From Rhodocyclales bacterium (GTDB taxonomy: Bacteria; Pseudomonadota; Gammaproteobacteria; Burkholderiales; Rhodocyclaceae): 64,000 bases of DNA. The stretch is taken from the NCBI GenBank assembly GCA_016177805.1, contig JACOUN010000101.1, positions 1-64,000 of the forward strand. Direction: 5' to 3'. The notes beneath the pieces were generated by a model. The model had not been told where the DNA came from. It searched no databases and saw only the letters and a program-made list of their open reading frames with translations. Below are positions 1 to 8,865 of the stretch, in pieces; the first letter of the stretch is position 1; each line of letters starts with the position of its first letter. The translations under genes were made by a program, and so were the position numbers.

Positions 1-169
1 GGTGGAGCAGAACGCGCGCGCGGCGCTGCAGGTGGCCGATTACGCCTACGTGCTGGAGACCGGCGAGATCGCGATGGAAGGCCCGGCCCACGAGCTGGCC
101 GACGATCCGCGCGTGATCGAGACTTACCTCGGGCTGGGGGGCAAGCATCAGGACAGGCTGGCGGGGTGA
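1..169 (+). CDS. livF: LivF-like branched-chain amino acid ABC transporter ATPase (C-terminal end only)
   Basis: Only the last 55 codons are in the window, read in the frame starting at base 2 and ending with TGA at 167-169. The peptide contains the run VADYAYVLETGEIAMEGPA followed by ELADDPRVIETYLGL, which is the usual tail of LivF ATPases of the HAAT family (the D-loop/H-loop region is off the edge). LivF hydrolyses ATP at the inner membrane to drive branched-chain amino acid or related amide uptake. The other transporter genes should lie to the left of the window. The assignment rests on this conserved tail, so LivG or another HAAT-type ATPase cannot be fully excluded. Confidence 0.75.
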   Translation, partial: VEQNARAALQVADYAYVLETGEIAMEGPAHELADDPRVIETYLGLGGKHQDRLAG

Positions 170-194
170 GGCGTCCAAAACCCTCAGCAACAGT

Positions 195-217
195 GGGTGC
201 CGGCCATGTCGGCACCC
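195..217. terminator. Hairpin between convergent livF and porin genes
   Basis: An 8-bp perfect stem (GGGTGCCG at 195-202, CGGCACCC at 210-217) with a 7-nt loop lies between the stop codons of the two convergent genes. There is no strong adjacent T-run, only TTTT further along on the minus strand. It could be a bidirectional terminator or only an RNA stem. Confidence 0.4.
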
Positions 218-233
218 ATGAGTCCCAATCTGA

Positions 234-1607
234 TCAGAAGATATAGCGCAAGCCGAGCATGTATCCGCTCTGGCTCCCGCCAGCCTTCGGTGCCGTGCCG
301 CCTCCCGCGCCGGAAAGCGCGTAGGACGCGTTCGAGCTGTTGTGGATGCGCCCGATCTGCGCGTAGGCGTCCAGCCCCTTGTCCAGCTTGTAGAAGCCCC
401 GCACCACGGCCAGCGTTGCGTCGCGATCCTGGTCGTCGTTGCCGATCCTGTAGATCGCGCCATCGACGCTCAGCAGATCGTTGATCGGATAGCTCGCGCT
501 CAAGTAGTACGTATTCGACTCGACGTCGAGCGCATCCGTGCTGACCTCGCGCCGCAGCCAGCCCAGCCCCAGCTTTGCCGCGCCGAGCTTGACATAGCCG
601 CCCAGTGATACGCGACGGTCGGTGTCGCTGGAGTCGCTGAAGGCGAACGGCGCGGCGCCGTTGAAGAAGAACGCCGTCGCGCCCGTGCCGCCCTTGACCT
701 GGTCCACACCCAGAGCCGCGCCGAAGCTGGCGGCGTCGTAGCGCGCCATCATCGACCACGCCTTGCATTCCTGGGTGTCGGTGATGTTGGCCTGCTCGCC
801 CGCACAGGTTCCGGAGGCCGGCGCACCGCCGGAGGTGTCGCGCCCGAACGAGTACGCGACCCCAAGGCTCAGCTTGTCGAACTTGCCCTGCCACGCCACC
901 GAATTGTCATAGCGCGCGTTGGGTAGATAGGCGTCGAACGAACCCAGCGCATAGATGTTCGGCCCCATGAAATCGGAGGCCGCCATTGCCGGCAGCAGCA
1001 TCGAATACTGCCGGCCGAAGGTCAGCGCGCCGTAAGGCGTCTGCACGCCGACGAAGGCCTGACGGCCGAACACGCGATCCGCGGTGCTGCTGCTGCCGCT
1101 CTGGCCCTGCGTGCCATCGTCGAGATTGAAGCCGATTTCGAGCGTGCCGATACCCGAGTAACCGGGCTTGAACTCCTTGTTCACCCGAAACCCGAGCCGC
1201 GACGGAAGCGTGCCGGTAATGCCCGGAACACGGGTGAGACTCTTGCCCGAAGCGCCGATGTTGGTGATGTGCTCCACCCCACCGTCGAGGATGCCATAGA
1301 CGGTCAGCAACGGTTTGTCCGCGGCTGCGGCCGTGGCGGGCGGCTTGCCGGCCTCGGCCTGCGCCGCCGGCTGGCGCTCCAGGCGCTGCTCAAGTGCCTC
1401 GATGGTCTTCTGTTGTTGCGCAAGCATCTTGCGCTGCTGCGCCAGCTCCTCCCGCAGCAATTCGATGTCGGATGCCGCCTGCGCCGGCACCGCGAAAGCG
1501 ATCGCGATGGCGCCGGACAACACACTCACCATCAGCCTCCCACACCCGCCCGTGCGCCGGCCCCCGGCTCGCGACTGCGCTCTTGATTGGGCACTCATCA
1601 TTTTCAT
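234..1607 (-). CDS. Gram-negative porin (Burkholderia/Neisseria type)
   Basis: A 457-residue outer-membrane general porin, predicted to form a 16-stranded trimeric beta-barrel for small hydrophilic solutes. I take the start at 1607 because AGGAG lies just before it; an upstream in-frame start would add 29 residues ahead of the signal peptide. Residues 1-45 form a long signal peptide ending AVPAQA-AS. It is followed by a predicted coiled coil (SDIELLREELAQQRKMLAQQ onward), an N-terminal segment found in some beta-proteobacterial porins. The barrel contains typical porin phrases such as VYGILDGGVE, GFRVNKEFKPG and FGRQAFVGVQTPYG, and ends RYIF with the C-terminal aromatic residue needed for BAM-dependent assembly. 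It is convergent with livF. Confidence 0.9.
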   Translation of the reverse strand: MKMMSAQSRAQSRAGGRRTGGCGRLMVSVLSGAIAIAFAVPAQAASDIELLREELAQQRKMLAQQQKTIEALEQRLERQPAAQAEAGKPPATAAAADKPLLTVYGILDGGVEHITNIGASGKSLTRVPGITGTLPSRLGFRVNKEFKPGYSGIGTLEIGFNLDDGTQGQSGSSSTADRVFGRQAFVGVQTPYGALTFGRQYSMLLPAMAASDFMGPNIYALGSFDAYLPNARYDNSVAWQGKFDKLSLGVAYSFGRDTSGGAPASGTCAGEQANITDTQECKAWSMMARYDAASFGAALGVDQVKGGTGATAFFFNGAAPFAFSDSSDTDRRVSLGGYVKLGAAKLGLGWLRREVSTDALDVESNTYYLSASYPINDLLSVDGAIYRIGNDDQDRDATLAVVRGFYKLDKGLDAYAQIGRIHNSSNASYALSGAGGGTAPKAGGSQSGYMLGLRYIF

Positions 1608-2006
1608 GTCTCCTTCTCCTCTCTTGGTCAACGGGACGCAACGAACCCGATGGAAAGGCACACCCCCCTCCACGCAAACTAGCGTACCAAACATTCGTCC
1701 GGGTTAGTTAGTTTTTGTTGCGCAAAATGGAGGCAGCGCGATGAGGCACGGGCGCGCGATCACTTCGTGGCTTGGCAGTAAGGATGAGTTGAACCTAGAA
1801 ACCGCAGGTGACCGCTTGACTGAAGGGGTAACGGCATGATTACAAATGGTTTTATTGGCTGTTCGGCATTCACCCGCAAGGTAGGCAGCGCTACGGATTG
1901 GAGTGCGCGCCCGGCGAGGCGCGTGGCCACGAAGCTGTCGCGCTCCGCCTGGCTCCGCACTCACTCCGTGATTGCTTCGCGGCGCAATGACGGCGTTCGA
2001 GCCGCG
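1608..2006. other. Intergenic region upstream of the porin gene, no gene seen
   Basis: About 400 bp between the porin start and the stop of the metallo-hydrolase gene. Short open frames exist on both strands but none looks like a protein family or carries a convincing ribosome site. The part next to the porin (1690-1740) is relatively A+T-rich and probably holds the porin promoter, though I cannot pick -35/-10 boxes with confidence. Confidence 0.5.
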
Positions 2007-2930
2007 TTACCCGACCGCGACCAGCCGCGCTCCCTCGCGGCGCGCCACCCCGGCACGCTCCAGTTCGGCCACCAGCCAGTCCGCCAGCGCCTGCGGGGTG
2101 AGTCCGAGGAAGCGGGTGTTGGCTGCGTGGTAGAGCGGCACCTGGTCGAGTTGCTGCGGCAGGGTGGCGAGATCCATGCCGCGCAGGTCCAGCAGGGTGA
2201 AGGTGAAGCAGGCGCGGATGGCGTTGCGCGCCATGCGCGCGCCGTCCTGCTCGAAGGCGCGCAGGCGGCCGTAGGCGCGCTCCAGCGCGTCGTCGAATTC
2301 GACGAACGGGCTGCCGTGGCCGGGGATCACGATGTCGACCGGCAGGCGCGCGATGTCGTCCAGGGTGCGGCGGGTCGCGCCGATGCCGTCGCCGCTGCCC
2401 AGCACTTCGGCGAACAGGATGCCGAAACCATCACGCCACAGCGCGTCGCCCGAGATCAGGATGCGGCGGTCCGGGTTGTGGAACACCAGCGCGTCCATGT
2501 CGTGACCGGGCGCGGCGTAGGCCCGCCACTCCAGCCCGCCCATGCCCAGCGTGTCGCCCGGCACAATCAGGTGGTCGGCGCTGAAACGCTCGCCGGCCTG
2601 GTCGGCGGCAGTCAGCAGCAGCGCGTTCTCGTCCCAGTTCGCGATCGCGTCGGCCATGCCGGACGGCACGCTGATGGTGCAGCCGTAGGCGCGTTGCAGC
2701 GCGGCGTTGCCGCCGATGTGGTCGGAATGCGAGTGGGTGTTGATCAGGCGCGTCAGGCGCCGCCCGGCCAGCGCTTCGCCCACCAGCGCCACGGTCTGCG
2801 CGGCGCGGGTCTGGTAGCCGCTGTCGACCACCGCCGCCGCGTCGCCGTCGAACAGCACGATGTTGTTCGACGACAGCCAGCCGCGCTCCAGCACCCGGAC
2901 GCTGTCCGGGAGTTTCACCGCATCACTCAT
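2007..2930 (-). CDS. MBL-fold metallo-hydrolase
   Basis: A 307-residue zinc-dependent hydrolase of the metallo-beta-lactamase superfamily. The metal-binding motif HSHSDH is at residues 66-71 (INTHSHSDHIGGN), followed by later histidine/aspartate ligands in APGHDMDALVF, ISGDALW and IPGHGSPF. There is no signal peptide, so it is cytoplasmic. The start ATG overlaps the stop of the upstream DUF1289 gene as ATGA, so it is translationally coupled to the end of the liu operon. The substrate cannot be read from the sequence; a CoA-thioester or lactone hydrolase is plausible from context but is inference. Confidence 0.85.
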   Translation of the reverse strand: MSDAVKLPDSVRVLERGWLSSNNIVLFDGDAAAVVDSGYQTRAAQTVALVGEALAGRRLTRLINTHSHSDHIGGNAALQRAYGCTISVPSGMADAIANWDENALLLTAADQAGERFSADHLIVPGDTLGMGGLEWRAYAAPGHDMDALVFHNPDRRILISGDALWRDGFGILFAEVLGSGDGIGATRRTLDDIARLPVDIVIPGHGSPFVEFDDALERAYGRLRAFEQDGARMARNAIRACFTFTLLDLRGMDLATLPQQLDQVPLYHAANTRFLGLTPQALADWLVAELERAGVARREGARLVAVG

Positions 2931-3109
2931 TGCGTGCCTTCACCCACCTGCTGCCGGACGTTGTCCGGCAACTGCGCGGTGTCATCCGCCTCGGCATGCG
3001 GCGGCGCGGATGGCACCCCCGACATTTCCTCGGGGGCGCGGCCGCAGCCCAGGCACACTCCGGTATCAGGATCGATCATGCACATGCCGAGGCACTGTGG
3101 ATCACTCAC
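2927..3109 (-). CDS. DUF1289-family small Cys protein (second copy)
   Basis: A 60-residue protein with the DUF1289 cysteine pattern: C6, C10, C19 and C22 (CLGMC, then CLGCGR). The four cysteines probably bind one metal ion. The N-terminal half matches the family, but after residue 31 it diverges into an acidic, proline-rich tail without the usual ARW segment, unlike its upstream neighbour. It overlaps the stop of the first DUF1289 gene by 8 bp and the start of the metallo-hydrolase gene by 4 bp. No biochemical role is established for the family. Confidence 0.7.
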   Translation of the reverse strand: MSDPQCLGMCMIDPDTGVCLGCGRAPEEMSGVPSAPPHAEADDTAQLPDNVRQQVGEGTQ

Positions 3110-3314
3110 GCGCCATCTCCCTTCCCTCCCGCCGCGCCGCGACCGCCGCCAGCACCTGCAGGCGCCGAGCGTCGTCCATCGCGCTCCAGCCGGCGATCTC
3201 CCGGATGCTGCGCCAGCAACCCGCGCACAGGCCGCTGTCGTCGTCGATGCGGCACACGCTGGTGCAGGGTGATGCGACGCGCGCGGGTGGAGTCGGTGAA
3301 GTATTGAAGTTCAT
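3102..3314 (-). CDS. DUF1289-family small Cys protein (first copy)
   Basis: A 70-residue protein that fits the DUF1289 family over most of its length: SPCTSVCRID (C17, C21), GLCAGCWRSI (C30, C33), then EIAGWSAM and a basic helical tail. These small proteins occur widely in proteobacteria and are presumed metal-binding. The gene starts 25 bp after the liuE stop on the same strand and overlaps the second DUF1289 gene, so it is probably co-transcribed with liuBCDE. The functional link to leucine breakdown is unknown. Confidence 0.8.
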   Translation of the reverse strand: MNFNTSPTPPARVASPCTSVCRIDDDSGLCAGCWRSIREIAGWSAMDDARRLQVLAAVAARREGREMARE

Positions 3315-3339
3315 GCTGCTTGGTCCACTGCGATGCGCG

Positions 3340-4272
3340 TCAGTTCGCGCTGATGCTCATGCGCCGTCTGGCGAGCAATGCCCGCGCGACGCGTGACGCC
3401 GGTTCGCGTCCAAGTTGCTGGCTGATCCAGTCGGCGGTGTCGACCAGCCGCTCGATGTTCACGCCGGACTCGATCTCCAGCCCGTCGAGCAGCCACACCA
3501 CGTCCTCGGTCGCAACGTTGCCCGAGGCGCCGGCGGCGTAGGGGCAACCGCCCAGCCCGGCCACCGAGGCGTCGAACACCGCCACCCCCATCTGCAGCGA
3601 GGCGAAGATGTTGGCCGCCGCCATGCCGTAGGTATCGTGGTAATGCCCGGCGAGGCGTTCCACCGGCACACGCTTGATCACCGTCTCCAGCATGCTCTGG
3701 GTCGCCAGCGGAGTGCCCATGCCCACCGTGTCGCCCAGGCTGATCTCGTAGCAGCCCATGTCGAGCAGGGTGGCCGCGACATCGGCCACCGCGCGCGGCG
3801 CGACCTCGCCTTCGTAGGGGCAGCCGAGCACGCACGACACGTAGCCGCGCACCTTGACGCCCGCCCGCCGCGCGGCTTCGGTCACCGGCTCGAAGCGCTT
3901 GAGCGATTCGGCAATGCTGCAGTTGATGTTGCGCTTGCTGAACGATTCGGACGCCGCGCCGAACACTGCCACCTCCTCGGCCCCGGCCTCCAGCGCCGCC
4001 TCGAAGCCCTGCAGGTTGGGGGTCAGCACCGGATACGCGACCCCGGCCCGGCGGGCGCCCAGCACGCGGGTCAGCACCTCGGCGTTATCCGCCATCTGCG
4101 GCACCCACTTGGGCGACACGAACGCGGTGGCCTCGATCGCCGTCAGCCCGGCATCGGCCAGCCGCGCGATCAGCTCGACCTTGACATTGGCGCTCACCCG
4201 CTGCGATTCATTCTGCAGCCCGTCACGCGGGCCGACTTCGACGATGCGGACCTTTCCGGGAATGTTGCTCAT
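3340..4272 (-). CDS. liuE: Hydroxymethylglutaryl-CoA lyase
   Basis: Cleaves HMG-CoA to acetyl-CoA and acetoacetate, the last step of leucine degradation. The 310-residue protein starts at 4272 with AAGGAGG just upstream (an upstream in-frame extension to 4332 is not supported). Family features are EVGPRDGLQNE near the N-terminus, VSCVLGCPYEGEV in the middle, and the C-terminal signature GLGGCPYAAGASGNVATEDV containing the catalytic cysteine of HMG-CoA lyases. It is the fourth gene in the run liuB-liuC-liuD-liuE. A 166-bp gap with a REP-like hairpin separates it from liuD. Confidence 0.95.
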   Translation of the reverse strand: MSNIPGKVRIVEVGPRDGLQNESQRVSANVKVELIARLADAGLTAIEATAFVSPKWVPQMADNAEVLTRVLGARRAGVAYPVLTPNLQGFEAALEAGAEEVAVFGAASESFSKRNINCSIAESLKRFEPVTEAARRAGVKVRGYVSCVLGCPYEGEVAPRAVADVAATLLDMGCYEISLGDTVGMGTPLATQSMLETVIKRVPVERLAGHYHDTYGMAAANIFASLQMGVAVFDASVAGLGGCPYAAGASGNVATEDVVWLLDGLEIESGVNIERLVDTADWISQQLGREPASRVARALLARRRMSISAN

Positions 4273-4351
4273 CCCATCCTCCTTGCAATATCCATGGCCC
4301 GTACATTCAGGGCCGTCGCGCGAACCATGCAAGCGGCCGCTCCGCCGCTCG

Positions 4352-4409
4352 CGTAGGAGCGGCTTTAGCCGCGAACACGCCGTTGTTCGGGGCTGAAGCC
4401 CCTCCTACG
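4352..4409. repeat. REP-like hairpin, copy 1
   Basis: CGTAGGAGCGGCTTTAGCCG followed, after a short spacer, by GGGGCTGAAGCCCCTCCTACG. The two ends are inverted copies of a GTAGGAG...GGCTTTAGCC core, giving a cruciform about 58 bp long between liuD and liuE. Close relatives occur at 49240-49297 and 56255-56311. The core resembles REP elements common in gamma- and beta-proteobacteria. It may dampen or stabilise the intercistronic message. Confidence 0.8.
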
Positions 4410-4438
4410 AAGCGGTTGGTCCAGCCCGGCTCTCCCGC

Positions 4439-6442
4439 TCAGGCCTTGGTCACCTCGAACTCTACCAGCTCGGCCCCATCGCCCACCTGATCGCCCACCG
4501 CGTAGCGGAACGCCTTGACCGTGCCGGCGGCCGGCGCGGTGATGGTGTGTTCCATCTTCATCGCTTCCAGGATCAGCAGCGGCGCGCCTTTCTCGACTTT
4601 GGCGCCGGCTTGCGCGACCAGCGCGATGACCTTGCCCGGCATCGGCGCGAGCAGGCCGCCTTCGGCGCCGCCGCTTTCGCTGGAATGCGCGAGCGGATCG
4701 ACGTTGGACAACTGCCAGGTGCGGCCGTTGAGGAACACGTGGCGCTTCTCGCCGGCGGCGATCACGCTCGCGTCCATGCGGCGCCCGTCCAGTTCCACGC
4801 GCAACTGCCCGCGCGCATCGAGCTCGCCGCGCGCCTGCACACTGTGGCCGTCCACGCTCAGGGTGTAGTCGGTGCCGCGATACGCGACGCGCAGGGTTTT
4901 TTGCTGCTCACCGAGGCGGAACACCAGGTCGCGGTGCGCTGTGGCGTTCAGCCGCCAGCCATCGCGGGCGTGCCAGGGCGACAGCGGGTCGGTGTCGCGG
5001 CGGGCGGATTCGGCGGCGCGGCGGCGCTCGCGCAGCAGTTCGGCCAGCGCCGCGACCAGCCACATCTCGACCGGGGTGTCGACCTGCTCGGGGAACAGGT
5101 AGTCGCGCTCGCGCTCGATCAGGCCGGTGTCCAGGTCCGCGCCGGAGAACGCCGGGCAGGCGGTCAGGCGCGACAGGAACTCGATGTTGTTCGACACCCC
5201 AACCACGCGGTATTCGGCCAGCGCCTGCAGCATGCGCGCCAGCGCGCGCTCGCGGTTGATGTCCCAGACGATGAGCTTGGCGATCATCGGGTCGTAGTGC
5301 GGGCTGATCTCGTCGCCTTCCTCGACGCCGGTGTCGACGCGCACGTGCAGGCTCTCGGCCGGCGGCACCAGATGCACCAGCTTGCCGGTGGAAGGCAGAA
5401 AGCCCTTGTCCGGGTCTTCGGCGTAGATGCGCGCTTCGAGCGCGTGGCCGCGCAACTGCAGTTGCTCCTGGGTGAGCGGCAGCTTTTCGCCGGAGGCGAC
5501 GCGCAACTGCCATTCGACCAGATCGAGGCCGGTGATCATCTCGGTGACCGGGTGCTCGACCTGCAGGCGGGTGTTCATCTCCATGAAGTAGAAGCTGCCG
5601 TCCTGATTGGCGATGAACTCGACCGTGCCGGCACCGACGTAACCGACCGCCAGCGCCGCATCGACCGCCGCCTTGCCCATCGCGGCGCGCCGCTCGGCGG
5701 TCATGCCGGGCGCGGGGGCTTCTTCCAGCACTTTCTGGTGGCGGCGCTGCACCGAGCAGTCGCGCTCGAACAGATACACGCAGTTGCCGTGGCCGTCGCC
5801 GAACACCTGGATTTCGATGTGGCGCGGGCGGGTGATGTACTTCTCGATCAGCACGTGCTCGTCGCCGAAGCTGGACGCCGCCTCGCGCTTGCACGAGGCG
5901 AGCAGGTCGAGGAAGTCCGCTTCCTTTTCCACCAGCCGCATGCCCTTGCCACCACCCCCGGCGGCGGCCTTGATCAGCACCGGGTAGCCGATCGCGTCGG
6001 CCTCGCGCTTGAGCAGCGCCGGGTCCTGGTCGTCGCCGTGGTAACCGGGAGTCAGCGGCACACCGGCCGCGCCCATGATCTTCTTGGCTTCAGACTTGGA
6101 ACCCATCGCGCGGATCGCGCCCACCGGCGGGCCGATGAAGACGATGCCCTCGCGCTCGCAGGCATGGCAGAAGGCCTCGTTCTCGGACAAAAAGCCGTAG
6201 CCGGGGTGGATGGCCTGGGCGCCGGTGGCCTTGGCCGCCGCGATGATCTTGTCGATCACCAGATAGCTCTCGCGCACCGCCGCCGACCCGATCAGCACCG
6301 CCTCGTCGGCCAGGCGCACGTGACGCGCGTTGGCGTCGGCCTCGGAATACACCGCCACGGTACGCACGCCCATGCGGCGCGCGGTCTTGATGACGCGGCA
6401 GGCGATCTCGCCGCGGTTGGCGATCAGTATCTTTTCAAACAT
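4439..6442 (-). CDS. liuD: Methylcrotonyl-CoA carboxylase, biotin-containing alpha subunit
   Basis: A 667-residue subunit that carries biotin and carboxylates it with ATP and bicarbonate, for conversion of 3-methylcrotonyl-CoA to 3-methylglutaconyl-CoA. The N-terminal biotin carboxylase begins FEKILIANRGEIACRV and includes the ATP-grasp glycine loop KAAAGGGGKGMRLV and the MNTRLQVEHPVTE segment. The C-terminal biotinyl domain has EAMKMEH with the biotinylated lysine at K629. The length matches MccA. It begins 12 bp after liuC and partners with liuB; pairing with a methylcrotonyl-type carboxyltransferase and a HMG-CoA lyase argues against a propionyl-CoA enzyme. Confidence 0.95.
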   Translation of the reverse strand: MFEKILIANRGEIACRVIKTARRMGVRTVAVYSEADANARHVRLADEAVLIGSAAVRESYLVIDKIIAAAKATGAQAIHPGYGFLSENEAFCHACEREGIVFIGPPVGAIRAMGSKSEAKKIMGAAGVPLTPGYHGDDQDPALLKREADAIGYPVLIKAAAGGGGKGMRLVEKEADFLDLLASCKREAASSFGDEHVLIEKYITRPRHIEIQVFGDGHGNCVYLFERDCSVQRRHQKVLEEAPAPGMTAERRAAMGKAAVDAALAVGYVGAGTVEFIANQDGSFYFMEMNTRLQVEHPVTEMITGLDLVEWQLRVASGEKLPLTQEQLQLRGHALEARIYAEDPDKGFLPSTGKLVHLVPPAESLHVRVDTGVEEGDEISPHYDPMIAKLIVWDINRERALARMLQALAEYRVVGVSNNIEFLSRLTACPAFSGADLDTGLIERERDYLFPEQVDTPVEMWLVAALAELLRERRRAAESARRDTDPLSPWHARDGWRLNATAHRDLVFRLGEQQKTLRVAYRGTDYTLSVDGHSVQARGELDARGQLRVELDGRRMDASVIAAGEKRHVFLNGRTWQLSNVDPLAHSSESGGAEGGLLAPMPGKVIALVAQAGAKVEKGAPLLILEAMKMEHTITAPAAGTVKAFRYAVGDQVGDGAELVEFEVTKA

Positions 6443-6454
6443 TCTTGTACTCCC

Positions 6455-7243
6455 TCAATCCTTCGCAATCCAGGCCGCCGGGCGTTTGGACAGGAAGGCG
6501 TCCAGCCCTTCACGCGCTTCGGGGGTGACACGCAGGCGCGCAATGCGGCGTGCGGTGTCTTCGACCAGCGCGTCGTCGACCGGGCGATTGGCGACCGCGC
6601 GTATCAGCTCCTTGGCCGCGCCCTGTGACTTCGGTCCGCCTTCGAGCAGCGCCGCGACGATCTGGCCGACCTTGGCGTCCAGTTGCTCGCTGTCGACCAG
6701 CTCATGCACCAGCCCGAGTTCGGCCGCGCGCGCGGCGTTGATCCGTTCGGCGGTCTGGAAGTAGCGATAGGCCTGGCGCTCGCCGATGGCGCGCAGCACG
6801 TAGGGGCTGATGGCCGACGGGATGATGCCGAACTTGACCTCGGAGGTGGCGAACAGCCCGCGCTCGGTGGCCACGCAGATGTCGCACGCCGACGCCAGCC
6901 CCATGCCGCCACCCAGCGCCGCGCCGTGCACCCGCGCGATGGTCGGCTTGCTCATCTCCGACAAGGTGCGCAGCATGCCGGCCAGACGCATCGCGTCGGC
7001 AAAGTTCTCGGCCTCGCCCGCCTCGCCGGCCGCCTTCATCCAGTTCAGGTCGGCGCCGGCGGAAAAGCTCTTGCCGCGTCCGCCCAGCACCACCACGCGC
7101 ACGCTCTCGTCGGCGTCGAGCGCGCGGCAGGCCGCCGTGAGGTCGGCGATCAGTTGCGCGTTGAAGGCGTTGTGCACGTCGGGGCGGTTCATCCACACCG
7201 TCGCAACGCCGCCGTCGCGTTCTATCTCCAGGGTTTCGTACAT
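6455..7243 (-). CDS. liuC: Methylglutaconyl-CoA hydratase (enoyl-CoA hydratase family)
   Basis: Hydrates 3-methylglutaconyl-CoA to HMG-CoA. The 262-residue crotonase-fold protein begins MYETLEIERDGGVATVWMNR at 7243; the longer open frame upstream is only a shadow of liuB. Conserved parts are NRPDVHNAFNA, GRGKSFSAGADLNWM (first oxyanion-hole region) and HGAALGGGMGLASACDICVA (second), ending AAWIAKD. It lies 14 bp after liuB and 12 bp before liuD, so the genes are almost certainly one transcript. The specific substrate is assigned from operon context; the fold alone would give only enoyl-CoA hydratase/isomerase. Confidence 0.93.
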   Translation of the reverse strand: MYETLEIERDGGVATVWMNRPDVHNAFNAQLIADLTAACRALDADESVRVVVLGGRGKSFSAGADLNWMKAAGEAGEAENFADAMRLAGMLRTLSEMSKPTIARVHGAALGGGMGLASACDICVATERGLFATSEVKFGIIPSAISPYVLRAIGERQAYRYFQTAERINAARAAELGLVHELVDSEQLDAKVGQIVAALLEGGPKSQGAAKELIRAVANRPVDDALVEDTARRIARLRVTPEAREGLDAFLSKRPAAWIAKD

Positions 7244-7257
7244 GCCTTGATCTCCGG

Positions 7258-8865
7258 TTACATGCGGAACAAGCCGAACTTGGTCTGCGGTATCGGCGCG
7301 TTGAGGGTGGCCGACAGGCTCAGGCCGAGGGTGCGGCGCGTCTGCGCCGGGTCGATCACGCCGTCGTCCCACATGCGTGCGGTGGCGTAATAGGGGTGGC
7401 CCTGCACTTCGTATTGTTCGCGGATCGGGGCGCGGAAGGCTTCTTCGTCTTCCTTGCTCCAGGTGCCGCCCTTGGCCTCGATGCCGTCGCGCCGCACCGT
7501 CGCAAGCACGCTCGCGGCCTGCTCGCCGCCCATCACCGACACCCGCGCGTTGGGCCACATCCACAGGAAGCGCGGCGAATAGGCGCGCCCGCACATGCCG
7601 TAGTTGCCGGCGCCGAACGAGCCGCCGATGATCATGGTCAGCTTGGGCACCTGCGCGGTCGCCACCGCCGTGACCATCTTGGCGCCGTCCTTGGCGATGC
7701 CACCGTTCTCGTACTTGCGCCCGACCATGAAGCCGGTGATGTTCTGCACGAAGATCAGCGGAATGCCGCGCTGCGCGCACAGCTCGACGAAGTGCGCGCC
7801 CTTCTGCGCCGACTCGCCGAACAGAATGCCGTTGTTCGCGACGATGCCGACCGGGTAGCCGTAGAGTTGCGCGAAGCCGGTCACCAGCGTGGTGCCGTAG
7901 CGCGACTTGAACTCGTCGAAGCGCGAACCATCCACCACCCGCGCGATCACTTCGCGCACGTCGTAGGGCTTGCGCGAATCGTTGGGGATAATGCCGTAGA
8001 TTTCTTCCGGGTCGTACAGCGGCTCTTCACCACCGCCCAGCACCATGTTCACCGGCTTGACCCGGTTCAGGTTGCCGACGATGCGGCGCGCCAGATACAG
8101 CGCGTGGCTGTCGTTTTCGGCCAGATGATCGGCCACCCCGGAGACGCGCGTATGCACGTCGCCGCCGCCCAGATCCTCGGCCGTCACCACCTCGCCGGTC
8201 GCGGCCTTGACCAGCGGCGGCCCGCCGAGAAAGATGGTGCCCTGGTTCTTGACGATGATGGCCTCGTCGCTCATCGCCGGCACATACGCGCCACCGGCCG
8301 TGCACGAGCCCATCACCACCGCGATCTGCGGTATCCCCAGCGCCGACATGTTGGCCTGGTTGTAGAAGATGCGGCCGAAGTGGTCGCGGTCGGGAAACAC
8401 CTCGTCCTGCGTCGGCAGGTTGGCGCCGCCTGAATCGACCAGATAGATGCACGGCAGGTGGTTGGCCTGCGCGATCTCCTGCGCCCGCAAGTGCTTCTTG
8501 ACCGTCATCGGAAAATAGCTGCCGCCCTTCACCGTCGCGTCGTTGGCGACGATCATGCACTCCAGCCCCTTGACCCGCCCGATGCCTGTGATCACCCCGG
8601 CCGACGGCGCATCGCCGTCATACATCCCCATCGCCGCGAGCTGGCCGACTTCAAGGAAAGGCGTGCCCGGATCAAGCAGATGATTCACCCGGTCACGCGG
8701 CAGCAACTTGCCCCGCGCGGTGTGCTTGTCGCGCGCCGCAGCACCACCCCCCAGCGCCGCCTCGGCCGCCTTGTCGCGCAGATCCGCCACCAGCGCCCGC
8801 ATCGTGCCCGCGTTGGCCTGGAATTCCTCGCTGCGCGTGTTGATGTTCGACTTGATCGTGCTCAT
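7258..8865 (-). CDS. liuB: Methylcrotonyl-CoA carboxylase, carboxyltransferase beta subunit
   Basis: Transfers the carboxyl group from biotin on LiuD to 3-methylcrotonyl-CoA. The 535-residue start at 8865 follows GAGGTGAG closely; an upstream in-frame extension of 29 residues is arginine-rich and unlikely. The N-terminal half has [23 protein letters not shown] and the glycine-rich [17 protein letters not shown]. The C-terminal half has [27 protein letters not shown] and [20 protein letters not shown], typical of MccB. It is the first gene of the liuBCDE run. The usual partner liuA is not next to it but at 32226-33398, with a defence and toxin block in between. Confidence 0.95.
   Translation of the reverse strand: MSTIKSNINTRSEEFQANAGTMRALVADLRDKAAEAALGGGAAARDKHTARGKLLPRDRVNHLLDPGTPFLEVGQLAAMGMYDGDAPSAGVITGIGRVKGLECMIVANDATVKGGSYFPMTVKKHLRAQEIAQANHLPCIYLVDSGGANLPTQDEVFPDRDHFGRIFYNQANMSALGIPQIAVVMGSCTAGGAYVPAMSDEAIIVKNQGTIFLGGPPLVKAATGEVVTAEDLGGGDVHTRVSGVADHLAENDSHALYLARRIVGNLNRVKPVNMVLGGGEEPLYDPEEIYGIIPNDSRKPYDVREVIARVVDGSRFDEFKSRYGTTLVTGFAQLYGYPVGIVANNGILFGESAQKGAHFVELCAQRGIPLIFVQNITGFMVGRKYENGGIAKDGAKMVTAVATAQVPKLTMIIGGSFGAGNYGMCGRAYSPRFLWMWPNARVSVMGGEQAASVLATVRRDGIEAKGGTWSKEDEEAFRAPIREQYEVQGHPYYATARMWDDGVIDPAQTRRTLGLSLSATLNAPIPQTKFGLFRM

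Noticed and set aside
4547-6628. A 693-residue plus-strand open frame opposite liuD
   Set aside because: It is the antisense shadow of a G/C-rich gene; the translation is a His/Arg/Gly/Val-biased string without any family motif, while the minus strand has a complete methylcrotonyl-CoA carboxylase.
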